A stretch of 64,000 nt of DNA from Acanthosoma haemorrhoidale. Taxonomy: Eukaryota > Arthropoda > Insecta > Hemiptera > Acanthosomatidae. This document shows, one piece after another, positions 33,165 to 42,923 of the stretch. The stretch covers positions 82,512,841-82,576,840 of the forward strand of contig OV884015.1 in NCBI GenBank assembly GCA_930367205.1. The letters run 5' to 3'. Within the stretch, counting starts at the first letter, position 1; each line of letters begins with the position of its first letter. The translations under genes were made by a program, and so were the position numbers. The notes beneath the pieces are model-generated. The model ran no database searches, had not been told where the DNA came from, and saw only the letters and a program-made list of their open reading frames with translations.

Positions 33165-33911
33165 GCTTTATTAAAATTATTATATTTATTATAATGTTTA
33201 TTCAATTGGGTTTTTCGAGAACAAATTTTTTAACAGGTTACAGGAAATATCTTGATTTGAAGATAATGGTTTAGGTGAGGTGGGCAACCCACGGCCACGA
33301 CCACCTAAACCATTATCTTTTGGTTGTTTTGTCGTGTGGTGGGTTGGTAACTGTTTTGTTCAATGCTTTGGCAAACTTATAGTAAAACTGACAAGTGTCT
33401 CAAGTCCTTCAGAGATGGGTGGTTTGATATCAAACGGAATGGTGTGATTTTTTTGATCTCTGGGTGCATATGATCCAGGTGTCAAAAGATAAAGGAAGCG
33501 AAACCACTGATATTTTTGAAGATCAAATAACACGTGTATTTCACCCTTTTCACGTATAATTTTTGCTTCCCCTTCCCTCCTTTTTTGGTCAAATTCTTCT
33601 AGTTTTCTCCTTTTACTAGTGAAAAGAGCGGAAATATGAATAGGACATAAGTAACGATTGTGAAGTGTCTGTTTACGGATTCTAACTTACTACGGATCGA
33701 CGAGATGACAGAAAAAGTGAGGTTGGCCATTTTTGAGCTTTTAAGTTGCTAAGAAAGTATTTTTCGTTGGATTTGGACGAAAGTTACGATAACAAATTCA
33801 ATGCTACGGTGTTTGTGTTCTGGTTCTATGGTCAACGAGAGAGAAACATCTGAAAAACTCCTTGATCTCCATCAACTGCGAACAACGGCTAGTTAATCGC
33901 TAGTTATATAA
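33165..33911. other. unassigned stretch with a hairpin
   Basis: No gene seen. It contains the inverted repeat at 33260-33319; the rest is unremarkable. Confidence 0.35.
33260..33319. repeat. 18-bp perfect inverted repeat with inner hairpin
   Basis: Arms AAGATAATGGTTTAGGTG (33260-33277) and its exact complement (33302-33319) enclose 24 bases that themselves contain GTGGG-CAA-CCCAC. A strong cruciform or RNA stem of unknown origin. Confidence 0.85.
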
Positions 33912-34202
33912 TGCTAATAGTAGGAGCTAGTGTATGCCTGCCTCGTGACTTCATGGAAGTCACTGATATTTTTAAGTAAGCGACCGCATCCTTCCTAGGC
34001 CTAGCTCCCTATTCCCGAAACTACCCTTCCCTTATACATATGTGTCAGCTTTAGCCACAGACCGCACTAGTTCCCCAACATCCGACCCAGTATGTAGTAG
34101 CATAGCTCTTAATATTTGTATATACCAATGTTTTGCTTGTACTTCATAATAAACCTTTTCTTTCATTTCTTTTAAAATACTCTCCGCTACAAAGATTATT
34201 TA
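33912..34202 (+). mobile_element. LTR (5') of a gypsy-like element
   Basis: Matches 35661-35908 (same strand) and the reverse complement at 39508-39829. Landmarks are CCTCGTGACTTCATGGAAGT, CTCCCTATTCCCGAAACTAC, a poly(A) signal (CATAATAAA) and CTACAAAGATTATTTA just before the primer-binding site. The left border (TGCTAA) is inferred from where the copies stop matching. Confidence 0.75.
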
Positions 34203-34204
34203 AC

Positions 34205-34222
34205 TGGTGCCCGAACAGGGAC
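34205..34222 (+). promoter_or_regulatory. primer-binding site of the gypsy-like element
   Basis: TGGTGCCCGAACAGGGAC directly after the LTR. It is the tRNA-complementary start of minus-strand DNA synthesis. The leader then runs to 34782 and shares AAAGATACCCCACA with the minus-strand copy near 39370. Confidence 0.7.
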
Positions 34223-34782
34223 CTGGGAGTATACTCAGTAACTTCACGTTAGTCCGATGAAATACCTCTGGAAAGATACCCCACAGGACAGGACTTCGCC
34301 GATATTGGGTACTAATCTATTAGTAGGGTAGTAATAGATTTCACCAAGTAATACCCTAAAGAAATTCGTTATATATCTGAGGAAGTTGAAGGAAGAAAGA
34401 AAGCTGGACCTTCATTGAAGACATCATTCACTTGGGACCTGCGAAGTCAGAGACGGTTCGTCATCAAGCCGAGAAGATCCGAAGATATATTCTCTGCATC
34501 TGTGAGTAATTCCTGAATTATAAGATTGCTTAGATAACAGGATCTGGGATTGTTTGGCTACCATTCTGACGGACAGACTAAGAAGGCTCGAGGCTATATT
34601 AGCAGAGCCTGGGCCTGTTCACTTGAAGGTGCGTTTCAACGTTTCATGCTGGTTATACAGATACAATAAATATAACACAGACCCCACGGAAGACTTCGTC
34701 AACAGCAATAAAAAAGACTTTAAGGTATTATTTTTCCATACAGTGTAATTTTATATATATATATTTATATTTTTTAATTTTT

Positions 34783-35331
34783 ATGACAAGAACAGGTATA
34801 AAAGATATTTTAGATAAAAACAGACACATTAACGAATTAGCAATGGCTCTTAATGACTATCATATGACTAAAAAAGACTATGGACACCTTCCACACTATA
34901 ATGGTGATCCGACTAATTTAATAACATTCATCAAACCACTAGAAAAAATATATTTGGCAGTATGTAACGACACAATCACCAATAGAATACATAATGAACA
35001 AAGACTCATACAAATAGCTCTTTCTAGGCTCACTGGTGACGTGCAAATATTACGCATGTATGAAGATTTCCTATCAATAAACGACTTAAAATTACATTTA
35101 ATAAATCACTTTAAGGGTAGTCGGACAACATCACACCTACAGTATGAAATCTCTCAGATTCATATGTACAGAAACGAACACTCAATTGACTTTTTTAACA
35201 GAACTATCCCACATCAAATTCTAATTCAGAACCGTATACTAATTGACACCTCTATATGTAATAAACAACAAGAAATATTATCACAAAAGATACTAATTGT
35301 AGACCACGTTCTTAGAAATTTACCATCATGT
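34783..35331 (+). pseudogene. gag of the gypsy-like element (truncated)
   Basis: An open frame of ~183 residues starts MTRTGIKDILDKNRHINELA and contains PHYNGDPTNLITFIKPLEKI, IQIALSRLTGDVQIL and a FFNRTIPHQILIQ stretch, the layout of gypsy capsids (F-GDP--L--FI... opening, S-L-G-A helix). It has no zinc knuckle and breaks off where a Jockey (J1) fragment begins, so pol is missing. Confidence 0.65.
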
Positions 35332-35660
35332 AGAATGTAGGGTATATTAAAGTCGTTATGAAGGGTTTTGTTGCTGACATAATAAGGGGCATTTACTATT
35401 GTTCTCAGGACTTTTGATTGAAAGGATTGGATACGCTTGATGTTCGACTTTTTTGCTGTCCCCCATATTTCTATTCCGTACGTCCAGATTGGTTTAAGTA
35501 TAACTTTGTAGATTAGTAGTTTATTTTCTATTGAGAGATGGGATGTCCTTTGAAGTAGTCTGTATAGTTGTCCAAAGCGTCTGTTTAGTTCTTGTATTTT
35601 TAGTCTCGTATGTGGGTTCCAGGTCAGTCGTTTATCGAGATGGAAGCCTAAGTACCGTAC
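35332..35660 (-). mobile_element. J1 Jockey RT fragment joined to LTR element
   Basis: Minus-strand reading gives VRYLGFHLDKRLTWNPHTRL, LNRRFGQLYRLLQRTSH, YKVILKPIWTYGIEIWGTA and FQSKVLRTIVNAPYY, up to NIPYIL. It is an internal slice of ORF2 with neither a 3'UTR nor a 5' end. It runs directly into gag on the left and LTR on the right, which indicates recombination or deletion rather than a simple insertion. Confidence 0.75.
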
Positions 35661-35908
35661 GATATTTTTAAGTAAGTAAAAATCCGCATCCTTCGTAGAC
35701 CTAGCTCCCTATTCCCGAAACTACCCTTCCCTTATGTCCCTAATTGTGTCTCAGCTTTAGCCCGAGACACCACTAGTTCCCCAACACCCGACCCAGTATG
35801 TAGTAACATAACTCTTAATATTTGTTTATACCAGTGTTTTGCTTGTACTTCATAATAAAGCTCTTCTTTCATTTCTTTTAAAATACTCTCCTCTACAAAG
35901 ATTATTTA
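35661..35908 (+). mobile_element. LTR (3', truncated) of the gypsy-like element
   Basis: Same sequence as 33955-34197, including the CATAATAAAG signal and the TACAAAGATTATTTA end. The first ~45 bases of the LTR are missing at the junction with the J1 fragment. Confidence 0.75.
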
Positions 35909-35939
35909 CTTTGTCAACTTGGAGTAGTAAAAATTGCGT

Positions 35940-36640
35940 TTGCTTGCAGGAGGGGATCTTGCCATAGTCGGTAAAATGAAGGCTGTATTGAACTATTGGG
36001 AAAACTATTTGAAAATAACTCTTCTAAAATATTACATCATCATCCACCAGGAAGCGCATCTTGCCAAGGAGCTGGAATTATTTTCTATTCAAAAACCGGA
36101 GGTCGACCGTATCAACAAAATACGGGCTCGTGCCTTTTCACAAGAAATTGCTGGAAATGTTCGAAAAATCCATCGAACTTCCTCACATCTCTGCCATCCT
36201 TGAAGACGATGAATGGCTTTGGGATCACGCTTTACTCTATTGCACACCTGCAAATCCAAACATTTTGAACACTCGATTGCGAGGTGAATCTAATCATTTA
36301 CCAGCACTGATGTCTCATGTTAAATCGTTTCAGGCAAAGATTGCTCATTATGTGACAGATTTTTCTTGAAACCGACTGCCCCATTTTCCTTGTAAGCAAG
36401 AAAACACAGTAAAACTGAATTGGTTCGTGAGTACAAAAAAATTAATATAGAAGTTTCGTCTCTAATTCAAACCTTCAAAGTTAGAATAGCTGACATTGTG
36501 GAATAAAAATGATTTTATGATATTTTTATCAAAGCCGTTACAATATAATTTGCGAAATTGTGGCCTACAGTACAATGTAGTTCTTACATCGGAGATTGCT
36601 GAGATTTTAACTAAAAACAAATCACCGGATTATTTGGAGT
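35940..36640 (+). mobile_element. hAT transposase remnant
   Basis: Fragments in shifting frames resemble the C-terminal half of hAT (Charlie/ZBED5/GTF2IRD2-type) transposases: LLKYYIIIHQEAHLAKELEL, INKIRARAFSQEIAGNV, then ILEDDEWLWDHALLYC, ILNTRLRGESNHLPALM and HVKSFQAKIAHYV, then VREYKKINIEVSSLI. Stops and frameshifts show it is dead. Terminal inverted repeats were not found. Confidence 0.6.
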
Positions 36641-36654
36641 TTTGTAAGTTATTC

Positions 36655-36740
36655 ATCTTCAAAAATCTTTATTGTGATAAAATTGCAATCTGCATAATTG
36701 GGCAATAAGTAATAGTGATGAATGATTTAAAACATTATAA
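36655..36740 (-). mobile_element. J1 LINE 3' end fragment
   Basis: The last ~85 bases of the J1 3'UTR (TACTTATTGCCCAATTATGC on the minus strand), ending AATAAAG. Severely 5'-truncated. Confidence 0.65.
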
Positions 36741-38833
36741 CATGAAGAGTTCCGTTTGTTACGCGATTCAGCTTTCTGATATGCTTGTTTTGGTTCAACA
36801 TTTTTATGGAAGCAACCGTTCTCCAAGATGAACTTCATAAATGACGACAACATGGTGTCATTAACCGACTCTCGTTTAAAACTATTACTTTGATTAGCAC
36901 TAACAGCGGAATCTCCTAACATAAATAAAAAACAATTACATGCTCCACATTGAGCTTGGTATGATTTGATTTTTTAAAAAAACATGGTTCGTTGGTGTTT
37001 TTGCTACTCTCGTTTTTTAGGTGCTGTATCTCATGATAAATTCCGTGATAGTTAGTTGTGTTTAGTTATTACGAAAAAAAATTAAAAATATTATACTACT
37101 TATTTAAAAAAAAAAAGTAAAACTTTGTTAAGGATAAATTATATGTATTATAGCATATAATACCACATTAAATTAGATTATTGTGATAAGATGCCATTTG
37201 AAACCAAAATGAATAGTTCACCGGTAAGCACAAGTGAGGTAATACATTGGCCATCCTTTATTACGATGTTGTTTAAGTGTATTACAAGAATACATGAGTG
37301 CAGTGGTATTCTCATATATTACACTTAAGTACATATTACTGTTTATTGAACTCAATCTATTACTAAAATCAAAAAAATCTAAAAGAAAATTATTGTTTTT
37401 TTTCTGTTTGTCTTGCTGACATTGAAGTAAAGGAAAACAATGCTATTATAGTGTGCACTACTCGTTGTGTTTTTTTACAAGAGCTTGATAACGGTTTACT
37501 TGAAGTTAACTCTAAGGAGAAATGTCTTACCATGATAACTGTACCGCAGATCTCGAAAGAATGACGTACTCAGAAATATCCCGTGTCGGACTCCTTAATT
37601 TATTCATTTCAACCTTCAATTACCGACATTATTTTTCATCACTTTGTTCTAACTCAGCCAACTTGAACAACCGCTTATTACGATGATGAAATTATTTTGA
37701 AAATTCCACAATTACACCTTATTAGTGAGGTCCTCCTATACCGTGGCTACTAAATTAATCTCAATGTCCTCTTGAGTAACCGAAGTACCAAGCGACAACG
37801 GAGTAAGATTGGGTAATCTGTTTGCTTTTAGAAAAAAAGATGCGACCTTTAAGCCGTTTAATTTATTAATTGGCAATTAGACATTACGTAGTCAAGAGGT
37901 TTTCTTCAAAATCCATGGAAACGGGGCTCGAAATCAATGTAAAATCCCATGCAATGTTTGTGCTGTAACAAATGAAATGTCATTTACATTGAAGTCCATT
38001 GGATCTATGTCGTATTATAGGGTAAAATTCGCCTATTAAACAAATCGTTACATCAAAGTAAATTTATTTGCGAAATATTCAGAAATTCATCACCCAATTC
38101 ATTCAATTATAAACTGTATAATATTTTTCCTAAGTTACTGAATAGGATTTATGCAAAATTTGGATACACCAGGATTGAGAGTTACTTATTTTAGCTATTT
38201 AAAATACCACGTACCATTGGATTTGTGGGATAAAGGTTTTCAATGGGATGGAAAGGGATCGTAATGGCCTGTCCTACAGGCACGTTAAGTATGACCTCTT
38301 TGATAGCAGTTAGATATATGTTATCTTTAATATAAAAAATAGGGACATTTATCGCATCATGTCGTTAAAATTGATATTAGGGAGTCCCCGTGCTTAAATC
38401 CCGATGTTTCCTACAATTTTTCATTGTCTGTTAATTATTAATAATTCTTGGTCAAAAATATGAAGTAATTTTCTTACCAACAAGCCTATTTAATATGCTA
38501 TTAACAAACTGACACACAGATTCCATCGGGAACTTTGACACCTCTCGACGATGTTTTTTCACTTCCTTTGAAAAAAATTGAAATAACACAATTCAGTTCA
38601 TAATTTAGGTAAATATATTTTGTTCTCCATAATAACAAAACCTGTGTTCTATTTTTCAAAAGGCAAGTGACCCTCGTATCAAGCCCTACGGTAATTGGTT
38701 TCACACATAAATAACTATATCCGAATGATAACTATTTTAGCAAAAAAAGTTTCCCTGCTTTCTCGACTCTATCATTAGGTATAGATGCATATTCTACAGG
38801 ATGCAGGAATTTCTAGTTAGGAAAAATACTTAC
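36741..38833. other. unassigned AT-rich stretch
   Basis: No supported gene on either strand and no recognised element over about 2.1 kb. Confidence 0.35.
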
Positions 38834-38984
38834 CATAATCTGCTTCAATGGTAGCCTCCATCCTCAAGAATAGTGTGCTGTGTGTAAGACAATTGATCAA
38901 GATCGCGACGACAGTTGAAAAGAGGAGGACCCAGTGAAGAATCTCGACCTTTACTAACAGAGGTAGTTCGTCATCACATAAAGA
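38834..38984 (-). pseudogene. orphan odorant-receptor exon (exon 2-like)
   Basis: Minus-strand frame DDELPLLVKVEILHWVLLFS, TVVAILINCLTHSTLF, MEATIEADYG, then donor G-GTAAGT. It aligns with OR-A exon 2 (NESPLMIIEALHWLLLFVTV...NCLIQSS). There is no AG acceptor before it, only a T-rich tract, and its donor phase (1) does not fit OR-A exon 3. No sister exons were found nearby, so it is probably a relic of a third receptor. Confidence 0.6.
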
Positions 38985-39065
38985 AAAAAAAAAGAGCATT
39001 TATTTAGGGGAAATTACACCAGACCCTTTATAAGAATTGGCAGATTAGTCTTATTTTATTATTCA

Positions 39066-39283
39066 AAACGCCTTTATTGTGCTAAAATTACAATCTGTTT
39101 TATTAGAGAATAAATAATTGTGATAAATGTTCTCATTCCTACCATATTTACAATTTTCATTCCCTCAAACATCCATATAGTATTTACAAACAGCCCTGAT
39201 ACCTCCCAAATCCACATGGTCGTCACCTCCCTCGCATGTGAAAGAGGAAGTGGGGTCTTGGGAAGTCCCCCCACGCTCCGTAG
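39066..39283 (-). mobile_element. J1 LINE 3'UTR, 5'-truncated insertion
   Basis: About 218 bp clearly matching 8665-8880 (GACTTCCCAAGAC..., GTTTGTAAATACT...), ending AATAAAG. No coding sequence. Confidence 0.75.
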
Positions 39284-39299
39284 TCGTATTCGCATTATG

Positions 39300-39829
39300 T
39301 CTTAATCCTATTAAGCTCACTTTTCTATGTGACAAAATGAATTGATTGGAAGTCCTGTCTTGTGGGGTATCTTTCTAGAGGTATTTGCTTCGGCCTTCCC
39401 ACGCTATTGGAGTGGTCTCACTGTCCGTTGCCTAATGAGGGATTTCTAGATGGCGGACTACCGTGAATTTATTGGGTATACTGCCAGGTGTTTGTCCGGG
39501 TCGCCAGTTAAATAATCTTTGTAGAGGAGAGTATTTTAAAAGAAAAAAAAGAAAATCTTTATTATGAAGTACAATCAAATCACTGCAATATATAAATATT
39601 AAGAGATCAGTTAGAACATACTGGGTGGAATGTCTAGGCACAAGTGAGGTATGGGGCTAAAGCTGAGACATGTATGTATAAGAAAAGGATAAGATTCTGG
39701 GAAGTAGGGAGGTCTTGGAAGGATCCGGATGCTTACTTAAAAATAACTGGAAACCATCAGTGACTTCCATGAAGTCACGAGGCAGGTTAAATACAGTTCT
39801 GCTCAAGCCCCTTCTACTTGTTCTTAGCA
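39300..39829 (-). mobile_element. gypsy-like LTR with PBS and leader (minus strand)
   Basis: Reverse complement of the LTR at 33912-34202 (about 39508-39829), followed leftward by a decayed primer-binding site (TGGCGACCCGGACA, near 39493-39506) and ~190 bases of leader shared with 34230-34300. It points left, while integrase remnants of a minus-strand gypsy element lie to its right. Confidence 0.7.
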
Positions 39830-40027
39830 TTTTAAAACTTCTCCCGTTCCTGGGCTTCCTGAACTCCTGGGCAGGATGGTGATATTAATTTAAAGAATTA
39901 TTAAATGTTATTAATGATTTAAATTTGTTCTACATATTTGCCTATATTCTATCATAGTGGATTGGGCTTTATTAAGTGATCCAGGTGAATTGGGGTGATT
40001 GGGTATGGTTCGATTTCTATATTATAG
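39830..40027 (-). mobile_element. old gypsy integrase remnant, 3' half
   Basis: The minus-strand reading continues the integrase frame broken at 45188 (VYNIEIEPYPITPIH...) into heavily decayed sequence that abuts the LTR at 39829. It was split from its other half by the insertion of the gypsy element at 40033-45182. Confidence 0.5.
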
Positions 40028-40032
40028 ACCCC

Positions 40033-40551
40033 TGTAGCGACCGCTAACTACATGAGATAAATCACCCTATACTCTATTGTATATATATTGTAAACAAATG
40101 TAAATAACATGAACAAAATATATTGTAAACAAATGTAAATAACATGAACAAAATATAAATCATTGTGAATTTGTTAAGCAATAAAAAATGCGGGGTGCCA
40201 AGTAGTTATATGAGATGGGACACCAGCTGTCAGTACCCAGGTATATGGAGGGACCCAAACAGCCGGCACAAACCCTGCCAGCCTCGCCCAGAGAACAAAG
40301 AGAAGCCACATCATTGGGCACACCAATCCTAATGATGATTGGCTAAGGGCAAGGCTAGCTGGGTATTTAAGCCGGGGGTCTGCCCCCTGTAAATCATTCT
40401 CTCCTGGCAACTACCGACTCGTGGCTACCCCGCTTGAACTCTGAAAACCCGACTGCTTCTTTATGAAAAACCTCTGCATCTATTCTCTCTTAACCTCGCT
40501 ATGTTCTGGTCCGGCGTCGTCAGACCCCACACCTTCCTAGTGGGAGTCTCT
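40033..40551 (+). repeat. gypsy 5' LTR (3' part deleted)
   Basis: Matches the 3' LTR from its first base up to CACCTTCCTAGTGGGAGTCT and then jumps into RT coding sequence (YTAIIAPFGL). It contains a tandem 35-bp unit at 40086-40155 that is single in the 3' LTR. Confidence 0.85.
40086..40155 (+). repeat. 35-bp tandem repeat in the 5' LTR
   Basis: Two adjacent copies of TATTGTAAACAAATGTAAAT plus 15 bases. The 3' LTR has only one copy, so the doubling followed divergence of the LTRs. Confidence 0.9.
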
Positions 40552-40554
40552 GCC

Positions 40555-41470
40555 TATACGGCTATTATCGCCCCCTTTGGACTTTCTCCGGATGACGTTC
40601 GGACTTCGCAACGCCACCCAGTCGTTCCAGAGGTATATGGACATTTTCAGAGATCTACAATTTGTGTTCGTATACCTCGATGACATACTGGCCAACGAAG
40701 AGGAACACCAGCGTCACCTCGAAACAGTCTTTGGTTGTTTGGCTGCTCATGGGCTAACCATTAACATCGCGAAATGCGTGCTAGGACAGCCCGAGGTCGG
40801 ATTACTAGGGTACCATATCTCGCTCCAGGTATTTGAACTCCATCGCTCAAGGTATTCTCGTTCCATCGCCAGCTAAAGTGAGGTAAACTTAGATTACCCC
40901 CGACCTACTACGATACGAGACCTCAGACGTTTTCTCGGAATGGTCATTTTTTATCGCCGATGCTTACCTAACGCAGCTGAACACCAGAGAGTACTTAACC
41001 CCTGCCTACAAGGGGCCAAGATAAATTACCGTACCATCATCAACTGGACCGAAGAAGCTGCTAGCTCTTTCGAGGAAACCCGCAGGACTCTGGCAAACGC
41101 CGTCCTCTCGCTCATCCATCGACAGACGGGCAGCTCATCCTAGCCACTGCCACTAGTGACACAGCTATAGGTGCAGCACTACAACAGATGGAGGGCGGCG
41201 CGCTAAGACCCATCGGCTTCTTCAGCCGCGCTTTCAACACTGTTCATTCGAAATACAGCACCTTCGATGGAGAGCTATTAGATATCTACGAAGCAGTAAA
41301 ATATTTTCGACATTATCTCGAAGCACGGGTGGTAAACATTTACACAGACCACAAGCCGCTCACACACGCCATGGCCCAGCAAAGTGACACTTCCTGCCCA
41401 CGACGTATGCGATACCTAAATTACATAGCCCAATTCACGACAGAGATATGCTTTGTAAGGGTGAGGACAA
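40555..41470 (+). pseudogene. gypsy RT and RNase H (broken)
   Basis: RT from YTAIIAPFGL: MTFGLRNATQSFQRYMDIF, the catalytic FVFVYLDDIL (40680), HGLTINIAKCVLGQPEVGLL. After a frameshift near 40890: IRDLRRFLGMVIFYRRCLPN. RNase H-like: LILATATSDTAIGAALQQM, KYSTFDGELLDIYEAVKYF and VNIYTDHKPLTHAM, with the DSxxxIGA and TDHKPL motifs recognisable. Frameshifts near 40600, 40890, 41140 and 41460. The first RT motifs are gone. Confidence 0.8.
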
Positions 41471-42317
41471 CGTCGTAGCGGATGTTCTCTGGTGCATAGA
41501 AGCCGTCTGTGTCCCAGAAAAATTTCAAAAGTTACACACTGCTCAAGTAGAAGATCAGGAATTGAAAGTTTTCAGGGAACAGAAAGCCACATGCAGGTTA
41601 GAGCCCGTCAACATCCCCGGCAGTGACATTTCTCTCATTTGCGAGACCTCACTGGGGGAGCCAAGGCCGTACTTACCTTCGGGCCTTCGACGATCCACCT
41701 TCGACCGGCTGCACAACCAGAGACAACCAGGAGTAAGAGCAAGTCGAAAAATGATGAGCCAAAGGTTTTTTTGGCCGGGTATGAATGCCGACGTGGCTCG
41801 ATGGGCACGATGTTGTATAGCATGCCAGACCTCAAAAACCCACCGCCACACCATAACCTTTCCAGGGCAATTCGCGGACGCGGGGAGGTTCGAGCACGTG
41901 CATATCGACCTCGTAGGACCACTGCCACCGTCAGAGGGGAAGCGATACATCCTCACCATGATTGACCGAGCCACGGGATGGCCTAAAGCAATTGGCAACA
42001 TGGAAGCTACCACCGTAGCCGACGCCTTCTTTAGTGGCTGGGTCGCCAGATTCGGCACACCCATACGAATAACGACTGACCAAGGCCGTCAGTTTGAATC
42101 AGACCTGTTCACGAGACTGACTCGCCTCCTGGGTATCGAGAGGATTCGGACCACCGCCTACCATCCACAGTCAAACGGCCGAATTGAACGATGGCGCCGC
42201 TCGCTTAAAGCCGCACTAAGCGCCCACTCACAACATCGTCAGTGGACGCGAAGCCTGCTCGCAGTCCTGCTCGGCCTACGAAGTGTGATCAAAGGACCTG
42301 GGGTGCAGTGTCGCTGA
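41448..42317 (+). pseudogene. gypsy integrase (open but incomplete element)
   Basis: 290-residue frame. The zinc-binding part shows HNQRQPGVRASRKMMSQRFF, WPGMNADV and a CCIAC pair. The DDE core has HVHIDLVGPLPPSEGKRYIL (first D), RITTDQGRQFES (second D) and PQSNGRIER (E), spaced as in DD35E integrases. After 42300 the frame shifts and the C-terminal domain continues at 42320-42640 (YKKPLRLPGEYF, RISLDRVKPAYL). The catalytic triad is intact here, but the element has no gag or complete RT. Confidence 0.8.
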
Positions 42318-42666
42318 GCGAACATACAAAAAACCCTTACGCCTTCCCGGTGAGTACTTTACACCAACACGAGTGGATCTTGACGTTCGACGCAACATCA
42401 CACAACACTGGGAAGACACGAAGACGTTTGTTAGCAAAGACCTCAACAACTGCACACACGTCTTCGTTCGACAAGAACACCGGCGTAGCCTTGAACTGGC
42501 TTATACTGGTCTGCATCTAGTAGTCAGCAGAAATAATAAAACCGTAGTCATAATGGCAGATAATAAGGAGACTCGCATTTCCCTAGACCGTGTCAAGCCA
42601 GCTTATTTGCTAGACACCGACGAAAATATACCTGAACCGGGTGCACAAGAGGAAGTAGGTAACACT

Positions 42667-42730
42667 TTTAAAGCCACACTAAGCGCCCACTCACTACATC
42701 GTCAGTGGACGCGAAGCCTGCCCGCAGTCC
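42667..42730 (+). repeat. duplicated integrase segment
   Basis: About 64 bp (AAAGCCACACTAAGCGCCCA...) repeats 42207-42270 almost exactly, downstream of the integrase C-terminus. It truncates the normal end of pol before the purine run and LTR. Confidence 0.85.
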
Positions 42731-42837
42731 TGGACCACCATACCTCTGCACGAGAAGTTTGGTAGCGCGACGGTGAAAAAAAAACAAAAACAAACTGTTA
42801 AACTTCACCGAGTATAGGTTAATTTGGGGGAGCTTGT

Positions 42838-42923
42838 GTAGCGACCGCTAACTACATAAGATAAATAAATTGTATATATATTGTAAATAAATGTAAATAA
42901 CATGAACAAAATATAAATCATTG
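42838..42923 (+). repeat. gypsy 3' LTR, first part
   Basis: Starts TGTAGCGACCGCTAACTACA as in the 5' LTR and stops at ATAAATCATTG, the target-site duplication of the J2 insertion. It continues at 44401. Confidence 0.85.

Noticed and set aside
41555..42064. Minus-strand 169- and 97-codon frames under the gypsy integrase
   Set aside because: Antisense shadows of a GC-rich coding region.
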